Below are positions 59,308 through 64,000 of a stretch of DNA of 64,000 nt, piece after piece. Source of the stretch: Bog-532 sp963830385 (GTDB lineage: Bacteria > Actinomycetota > Actinomycetes > Streptosporangiales > Streptosporangiaceae); NCBI GenBank assembly GCA_963830385.1, contig CAWHMD010000008.1, positions 620,001-684,000 of the forward strand. Direction: 5' to 3'. Every line of letters starts with the position of its first letter. The first letter of the stretch is position 1. The translations under genes were made by a program, and so were the position numbers. The notes beneath the pieces were generated by a model. That model did no database searches. It had not been told where the DNA came from and worked only from the letters and a program-made list of their open reading frames with translations.

Positions 59308-60045
59308 TCACGTTTCCCATCCGACCGGGCCAACTGGGTCGTCCCCCCGGACGGCACTGCGGAGGGCGGCTGACGCGTCGGTGCGCACCGGGTCGCCGTG
59401 GCCGAAGCAGGCGGTGTCGACGTCCAGGTCGGCCAGGGCCCGGAACGTGGCGACGGCCTGTTCGCGGTCCACGTTGAACGGGCCCAGGATCACCCGGCCG
59501 GACGGGCCCGCGGCCACGCTGTCGCCGGCGAACAGCAGCCGCTGGGACGGGACGTGGATGGCGATGCTGCCGTCGGTGTGCCCGGGCGCGCCGATCACGG
59601 CCGCGCCGCCGGCCAGGTCGATGAGGTCCCCGCTGGCCAGTTCCTGGTCGACCGGGCAGGGCGGCGCGGCCGGCAGGCCACCGGCGGCAGCCTTGATCTG
59701 GTCGTCTAGCACCTTCTCCTCGGCAGTGAAGTCGGGCGCCGGGCCCGGCATCTCGCCCCGGATGACCGGCGCGTCGGCCCGGTGGGCCAGCACCCGGGCG
59801 CCACTGCGGGCGGCCAGGTCGGCGGCCGACCCCACGTGGTCCTCGTGGAAGTGGGTGAGGATGATCTGCCGCAGGCTGGCCAGGCTCAGCCCCAGGCCGC
59901 CGACGGCGGCGGCGATCTCGCCCGCCTGCCCGGGCGGACCGGTGTCGACCAGCGTGACCGAATCCCGGTCCCGCCACAGGTAGGCCTGCCCGACCGCGAA
60001 CCGGAACTGGTACAGCAGCCCCGGCAGCACTTCCACCACGTCCAT
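59308..60045 (-). CDS. MBL-fold metallo-hydrolase
   Basis: A 245-aa metallo-beta-lactamase-fold enzyme: metal site LTHFHEDHVG (HxHxDH), third His in GAPGHTDGS, Asp in LLFAGDSVA, and final His in CFGHGDP. Such enzymes hydrolyse thioesters, lactones or similar; the substrate is unknown. ATG 60045 lies 7 nt after TACCCT (60053-60058, bottom strand), so it appears leaderless. Not obviously part of the ApbE operon 61 bp upstream, given its own promoter. Confidence 0.88.
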   Translation of the reverse strand: MDVVEVLPGLLYQFRFAVGQAYLWRDRDSVTLVDTGPPGQAGEIAAAVGGLGLSLASLRQIILTHFHEDHVGSAADLAARSGARVLAHRADAPVIRGEMPGPAPDFTAEEKVLDDQIKAAAGGLPAAPPCPVDQELASGDLIDLAGGAAVIGAPGHTDGSIAIHVPSQRLLFAGDSVAAGPSGRVILGPFNVDREQAVATFRALADLDVDTACFGHGDPVRTDASAALRSAVRGDDPVGPVGWET

Positions 60046-60106
60046 GCTCGCGAGGGTACGGCCCGGGCTGCGCCAGCGGCCGGAAATCGCCCCTCAGCGG
60101 AATGGT

Positions 60107-60904
60107 TCAGCTGGCGGCGTAGGCGGCGAACCCGGAGGTGTGCCAGCGCTCCCCGTCCGGGGTGACCGCGAACGCCTCGTAGCCGTCCAGGGTCTCCACC
60201 CAGTCACGGGCGGCCGGTCCCATCGCGAAGGCCGCCGTGGCGAAGGCGTCGGCGCTGGTCACCCGGGGACCGACCACGGTCACGCTGGCCAGTTCGGTGG
60301 CGGGCCGGCCGGTGTGCGGGTTGATGATGTGCGGGCCCCGTTCGGCGGTTCCGGAGGTGGCGACCGCGAAGTCCCGCCCGGCCACCACGGCCGCCAGCGC
60401 CCCCGGCCGGAGCGGGTCGGCGATCCCGATCCGCCACGGGCGGCCGGGCTCCGGCTCGCCCGCGCACTGCACGTCGCCGGCCCCGTTGACGCTGAGGCTG
60501 GCGTGCCCGACGGCGGTCAGCATGGTCGCCGCGTGCTCGATCGACCAGCCTTTGACCAGCCCGGACGGGTCGAACTGGCCGCCCGGGTGGTCGGTGAAGT
60601 AGCCGCCCGACCGGTCGCTCAGGACCGCGCACTCGCCGATCACCTCGGCCAGTTCGGGCGCGCACTCCGCCAGTCCCACCTCGCCGCGGCCGAACCGGCT
60701 CACGTCGCTGTCCGCGCGGTAAGTCGAGAACGTGGCATCCACCCAGTGCAGCCAGCGCAGCACCGCAGGCAGCACCGGCGCGGCCGCGCCCGGCACGTCG
60801 AACGAGAACACCGTGCCCATGACCGGCTCGGCGTGCCGCAGCCGGGGGGCGGTGCTGTCCGCCGCCACGGCCACCCCCGTTCGTGCCCGCACGCTGGCCG
60901 GCAT
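60107..60904 (-). CDS. apbE: FAD:protein FMN transferase (ApbE family)
   Basis: A 265-aa flavin transferase that attaches FMN to a Thr/Ser of target proteins. Motifs: MGTVFSFDVPG, TFSTYRADSDVSR, the conserved DPSGLVKGWSIE, SVNGAGDVQ, ATSGTAERG and HIINPHTGRPA. The ATG overlaps the stop of the FMN-binding gene (TGATG), so substrate and modifying enzyme are translationally coupled. Confidence 0.94.
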   Translation of the reverse strand: MPASVRARTGVAVAADSTAPRLRHAEPVMGTVFSFDVPGAAAPVLPAVLRWLHWVDATFSTYRADSDVSRFGRGEVGLAECAPELAEVIGECAVLSDRSGGYFTDHPGGQFDPSGLVKGWSIEHAATMLTAVGHASLSVNGAGDVQCAGEPEPGRPWRIGIADPLRPGALAAVVAGRDFAVATSGTAERGPHIINPHTGRPATELASVTVVGPRVTSADAFATAAFAMGPAARDWVETLDGYEAFAVTPDGERWHTSGFAAYAAS

Positions 60905-61440
60905 CAGGCCTGGGCCTTGTCCAGCGCGCTCTGCAGTGACTTGATGTACCCGGCGCTGGTGTAGCTGGCGCCGGACACCGCGTCGATCTTCGCACTCTGG
61001 GCGGCCAGTGTCTCGCTGGTGAGCTTGGGCAGCGCGTTGCCGTCGATCTGCTGGCTGTTCGAGCCGTCGTCGGTGTGCTGCAGCACCGTGACCTTGGTGA
61101 TCTTGTTCCCGCTGAGCGTGATCGCCACCTGGGACGGCCCGTAGGGGCCGTTCACCACGTCGCCGGTGACGACCCGGCCGCCCGCCGCCGAGCCCCCGGA
61201 CGACTGGCCCGCCGACCCGCCTGCCGGGGCAGACGGAGCTGCCGACGCCGACGCCCCCGACATGCTGCCGCCAGCGGATCCGCCGGACGAACCGTTTCCG
61301 GCCGTTCCCGCGGAAGAACCTGAACTGGTCCCGGCCGCGCTGACTCCGGCCGAGGCTGCGGAGCCGGTATGGGAGCGGAACGACAACAGCAGGATCAGGC
61401 CGGCGACGGTGCTGCCGAGGGCCAGGACTGCCCGGCGCAT
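60904..61440 (-). CDS. Membrane-anchored FMN-binding domain protein
   Basis: A 178-aa protein: N-terminal hydrophobic anchor (VLALGSTVAGLILLLSF), then a Ser/Gly/Ala-rich linker of about 65 residues, then an FMN-binding domain with GDVVNGPYGPSQVAITL and the flavinylation motif VSGASYTS (Thr near residue 161). It is the natural target of the coupled ApbE. The anchor and flexible linker would place the FMN outside the membrane, next to the flavohaem reductase encoded 28 bp upstream. Confidence 0.9.
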   Translation of the reverse strand: MRRAVLALGSTVAGLILLLSFRSHTGSAASAGVSAAGTSSGSSAGTAGNGSSGGSAGGSMSGASASAAPSAPAGGSAGQSSGGSAAGGRVVTGDVVNGPYGPSQVAITLSGNKITKVTVLQHTDDGSNSQQIDGNALPKLTSETLAAQSAKIDAVSGASYTSAGYIKSLQSALDKAQA

Positions 61441-61468
61441 GGACTCTCCGATCGGTGAGGGTGGTGGC

Positions 61469-62935
61469 TCAGAACTCGAACTTCTCGTGGTGGATGCGCC
61501 GCCGGGGTACGCCCGCGGCCCGGAGCGCGCCGATCGCGGTGTCGGTCATGCCGGCCGGTCCGCACAGGTAGACGTCGTGCCGGTGCAGGCCGGGCACCAG
61601 GTCGTTCAGCTGCTCGGCCGACAGCGGGTCCACGCCGAGCCAGTCCCGGGAGCCCAGCAGGTAGTGCACGGTGGCGCCGCGGTCCCGGGCGATGGCGTCC
61701 AGCTCGTCGGCGAACACCACGTCCTCGGCGTGGCTGGCCCGGTAGATCAGCGTCACCGGGGCTGGCAGCATCGCGAACATGGCCCGCAGCGGGGTGATGC
61801 CCACCCCGCCCGCCAGCAGCAGCACCCGGCGGCCGGTCCGCTGCGGGATGAACGCCCCGTAGGGCCCCTCGGCCAGTACCCGGGTGCCGGGCCGGAGCCC
61901 GCCCAGCGCCCGGCTGTGGTCGCCGCGGTCCTTGACCGTGATCCGCATGACGTCCGGCCGGGGCAGCGCCGACAGCGAGTACGGGTGCGAGGACCACCAC
62001 AGGCCCCGGTCCAGGAACCGCCAGCGGAAGAACTGCCCGGGCTCGGCCTGCAGCTCGTCCAGGTTGCGGCCGCCGACGTAGACCGAGACCACGTCGGCCG
62101 ATTCGCGGCGCACGCCGACCACCTGGAACCGGTGGTGGACGGCGCTCCGCAGCGGGCGGACCACCCGGTACCACAGCACCAGCAATCCGACCGAGACGTA
62201 CAGCGCCGACCAGGCGAACCGCGCCTTCAGGTCGCCGGCGAACGAGTCGCCGTCCGCGAACTGGTGGCTGAACGCCAGCCCGATGGCCAGGTACGTGTAG
62301 AAGTGCAGGTAGTACCAGGTGTCGTAGGACATCTTGCGCCGGGCGGCGCGGGCCGAGACCAGCCCGATGCCGACGAACAGCAGGCCCGCCACGGTGGCCA
62401 TCAGTACGTCCGGGTAGGACGTCAGCAGCGTGCCGGCCTCGCTGATCAGCCCCTCGTGGGCGGTGACCGAGTAGCCCCAGGTGATCAGCACCGCGTGCGC
62501 GACGATCACGGTGACCACGTACCGGCCGCCCATCGCGTGCCAGCGTGCGAGCCGGTCAGCCCCCACTCCGCGTTCCAGTGGTGGCAGCCGGGCCATCAGC
62601 GCGACCAGCACGACCACTCCGTAACCGGCCATCAGCCCGAGGATCCGGCCCGCGCCGGTCAGGTAGTCCCCCAGCCCGCGGATCGACGGGGTGTCGCTCC
62701 ACCACAGCACGAGCACGGCCAGCAGGCCCGCCCCGATGATGGCGAGCACGACCTCCGGCGTGGCCCGCGGCCGGTCCGGCCGGTCCGGCCGGCCCGAGCG
62801 GCCCGAGCGGTTCGGCCGGTTCGCCCCGTGAGACGGCGGCGGCCCGGGCCGCGGCAACGGGCCGGACGGATGCGGCGGGCGGGACCCAACCGGGACAGTT
62901 CGTCGTTCAACCCCGAGCACAGCACTCCTCGGCAT
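61469..62935 (-). CDS. Ferric reductase-like transmembrane flavoprotein (NAD(P)H oxidoreductase)
   Basis: A 488-aa protein: Arg/Pro-rich N-terminus (SGRSGRPDRPDRPR, from 9-bp DNA repeats), six hydrophobic segments with histidines of a ferric reductase-like haem domain (WHAMGGRYVVT, VAHAVLITWG, WYYLHFYTYLAIGLAFSHQF), then an FAD domain (SHPYSLSALP) and an NAD domain (LLLAGGVGITPLRAMF, YLCGPAGMTDTAI). It would pass electrons from cytoplasmic NAD(P)H across the membrane. Heads the operon with the FMN-binding protein and ApbE. Confidence 0.88.
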   Translation of the reverse strand: MPRSAVLGVERRTVPVGSRPPHPSGPLPRPGPPPSHGANRPNRSGRSGRPDRPDRPRATPEVVLAIIGAGLLAVLVLWWSDTPSIRGLGDYLTGAGRILGLMAGYGVVVLVALMARLPPLERGVGADRLARWHAMGGRYVVTVIVAHAVLITWGYSVTAHEGLISEAGTLLTSYPDVLMATVAGLLFVGIGLVSARAARRKMSYDTWYYLHFYTYLAIGLAFSHQFADGDSFAGDLKARFAWSALYVSVGLLVLWYRVVRPLRSAVHHRFQVVGVRRESADVVSVYVGGRNLDELQAEPGQFFRWRFLDRGLWWSSHPYSLSALPRPDVMRITVKDRGDHSRALGGLRPGTRVLAEGPYGAFIPQRTGRRVLLLAGGVGITPLRAMFAMLPAPVTLIYRASHAEDVVFADELDAIARDRGATVHYLLGSRDWLGVDPLSAEQLNDLVPGLHRHDVYLCGPAGMTDTAIGALRAAGVPRRRIHHEKFEF

Positions 62936-63058
62936 CGGTCAGGTCACGAATCGGCGTACACCTATTGGTACGGGTGCAAGCCCACGCTCGGTGCCCGGCC
63001 GCCCTCCCCGTAAGACCCTTTTAATATCTGCGGATTGCCGCCCACGGATGTCTTACTA

Positions 63059-63074
63059 GAACAAACATTTGTTC
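63059..63074. promoter_or_regulatory. 16-bp operator-like palindrome before the hydrolase remnant
   Basis: GAACAAA-CA-TTTGTTC is a perfect palindrome with 7-bp arms, lying about 33 bp upstream of the TAACGT -10 box. Its form fits TetR-type operators, but no TetR gene is adjacent within the window. Confidence 0.65.
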
Positions 63075-63106
63075 ATTTTTAGCTTTACGGGCTGGTCGGC
63101 GGGTCG

Positions 63107-63112
63107 TAACGT
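63107..63112 (+). promoter_or_regulatory. -10 box of the hydrolase remnant (leaderless start)
   Basis: TAACGT lies 7 nt before the ATG at 63120, matching the leaderless pattern seen across the window. Confidence 0.55.
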
Positions 63113-63119
63113 CCAAGGT

Positions 63120-63446
63120 ATGACGGTTGCGACGGTGAACGGGCTGGAGATCGCGTACGAGGTCATCGGCGACGGCGGGCAGACCTGGGCGCCCGACGAC
63201 GACATCACCGCGATCTCGGTCCCGGCCATCGTGTTCCGCAGCGGGGCCAGCGACCCGGCTCACCCGCGCGCCACCTCCGAAGCGGTCGCGGGCCTGATCC
63301 CGGGGGCCAAGCTGCTGGAGCCGCCCTGGGGTGACCGTGAGTGGGCCGACCGCGGCGAGCAGCGCGACGCGAGCGGCGAATCCCTGTTCCTGCACTGGTC
63401 GCTCCTGGTCCCCCAGCTCGCGGCCTTCGGAGACGAGCTGCCCTAA
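63120..63446 (+). pseudogene. Alpha/beta hydrolase with large internal in-frame deletion
   Basis: A 108-codon frame that joins the first 23 residues of an alpha/beta hydrolase (MTVATVNGLEIAYEVIGDGG) directly to the last strands of the same fold (ITAISVPAIVFRSGASDPAH, GAKLLEPPWGDREWADR). The oxyanion region, nucleophile elbow and cap domain, some 170 residues in intact relatives as I recall, are missing, so the product cannot be a working hydrolase, although the frame is open and the promoter retained. The stop overlaps the convergent gene by 3 bp. Confidence 0.75.
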
Positions 63447-64000
63447 TCCGGCCAGTCGGGGGGCAGCACGTCGTTCTCGGACCCCATCGCCTCCTTGAGG
63501 CGGGCGTGGAAGCTCTGGTGCAGGTCGGGGCCCCAGGCGTACTGGCTGGGGACGCGGACGGCGCTGAGCAGGATCTCCCGCAGGTCGCGGGCGCGGCCGC
63601 CGCCCTGGGCGAGCGGCAAGGCGGCCAGGGAGTACATCTGGTCGAGGGCGCCGAAGATCTCGTTGGCCAGCAGCGGCAAGGTGCCGTAGAGCACCGCCGA
63701 CTCCACGAAGTTCTCCCACCAGGTGGGCGCGGCGCCGTCCTCGTCGGCGGGCACCTCGTCGCCGCCGAAGGCCCGGCGCAGCCGGGTGCGGACCCCGGTG
63801 CTGACCGCCGGGTCGGGGTCCTCCAGGCCGCGCTGCCAGACCAGCGCGGCGTCGGCGTCGCGGCCGCGCAGCGGCAGCGTCCGGGCCAGCAGTTCGATGG
63901 CCAGCGGCATGACGTCGGCGTCGCCCGACTCACAGCCCCGGGAGAACGCCGCGATGGCCTGATCGAGGTGGCCCATGCCCTCGGCGACGTAATCGGCCGG
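63443..64000 (-). CDS. TPR-like repeat protein (partial, 5' end outside window)
   Basis: Leftward gene that continues past the right edge: eight further codons are open upstream of the Met at 63976. The visible 185 C-terminal residues begin with helical repeat-like pairs (LDQAIAAFSRGCESGDADVM, AIELLARTLPLRGRDADAAL) and end with a unique region (WWENFVESAVLYGTLPLLAN, then SQYAWGPDLHQSFHARL). The repeat spacing suggests TPR or SEL1-like modules. Function unknown. Confidence 0.6.
   Translation of the reverse strand, partial: PADYVAEGMGHLDQAIAAFSRGCESGDADVMPLAIELLARTLPLRGRDADAALVWQRGLEDPDPAVSTGVRTRLRRAFGGDEVPADEDGAAPTWWENFVESAVLYGTLPLLANEIFGALDQMYSLAALPLAQGGGRARDLREILLSAVRVPSQYAWGPDLHQSFHARLKEAMGSENDVLPPDWPD

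Overview
This window is chromosomal DNA from a high-G+C actinomycete. Third codon positions are almost all G or C, and the gene set is diagnostic: whiA, a WhiB-family regulator, rbpA, opcA, a SufR-type suf regulator, PrsW, and the whiA-yvcK-rapZ-uvrC string. The gene order resembles Streptomyces and other sporulating actinomycetes, but I cannot name a genus. Many genes appear to be read from leaderless mRNAs: a TANNNT -10 box lies 6-7 nt before the ATG or GTG, which is common in this phylum.

Layout. 1-18.4 kb: the suf Fe-S assembly operon (sufR-sufB-sufD, leftward, cut at the left edge), a metallophosphoesterase, an ABC-2 transporter followed by an EamA exporter and a VOC protein, heme A synthase, PrsW, a MATE pump, then the pentose-phosphate operon tkt-tal-zwf-opcA-pgl. 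18.4-47.2 kb: a mixed block with a methyltransferase, a GT39-like membrane protein, DUF1707, a frameshifted TrkA-type channel/NAD-binding gene, an acetate transporter, a short MscS channel, a LAL (LuxR) regulator next to an MMPL exporter, a WhiB-like gene, a sulfur-assimilation operon with an attenuator-type leader (sulfite reductase, zinc ribbon, APS reductase, sirohydrochlorin chelatase), glgX, a RibD-like reductase, an MFS/MarR pair, a two-component/ABC operon and glutamate decarboxylase. 47.2-56.2 kb (all leftward): uvrC-rapZ-yvcK-whiA, then gap-pgk-tpiA-secG-rbpA. 56.2-64 kb: accessory genes: SDR/TetR pair, VOC, ArsR-SRPBCC fusion, MBL hydrolase, a ferric reductase-like/FMN-binding/ApbE operon, a deleted alpha/beta hydrolase, and a TPR-like protein running off the right edge.

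Functional themes. Central carbon flow (pentose phosphate, lower glycolysis, glycogen debranching) is the backbone. From memory of Streptomyces maps, the left and right core blocks lie close together there, so the 18.4-47.2 kb block looks like an insertion or rearrangement. Fe-S and sulfur metabolism recur: suf genes, WhiB, a 44-aa Cys-rich protein, and the [4Fe-4S]/siroheme enzymes behind a Cys-containing leader peptide. The ferric reductase-like/FMN-binding/ApbE set looks like a membrane electron-transfer unit.

Most notable non-coding signals: a perfect DasR-type (dre) palindrome between whiA and gap; the cysteine leader/terminator before the sulfite reductase; an operator lying exactly between the -35 and -10 boxes of the ArsR-SRPBCC gene; paired TetR-type operators; an orphan operator before a gutted hydrolase gene; and a repeat-rich intergenic region at 41.4-41.8 kb. 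I saw no rRNA, tRNA, CRISPR array, insertion sequence or prophage. All functional calls rest on reading motifs by eye; no database search was possible.
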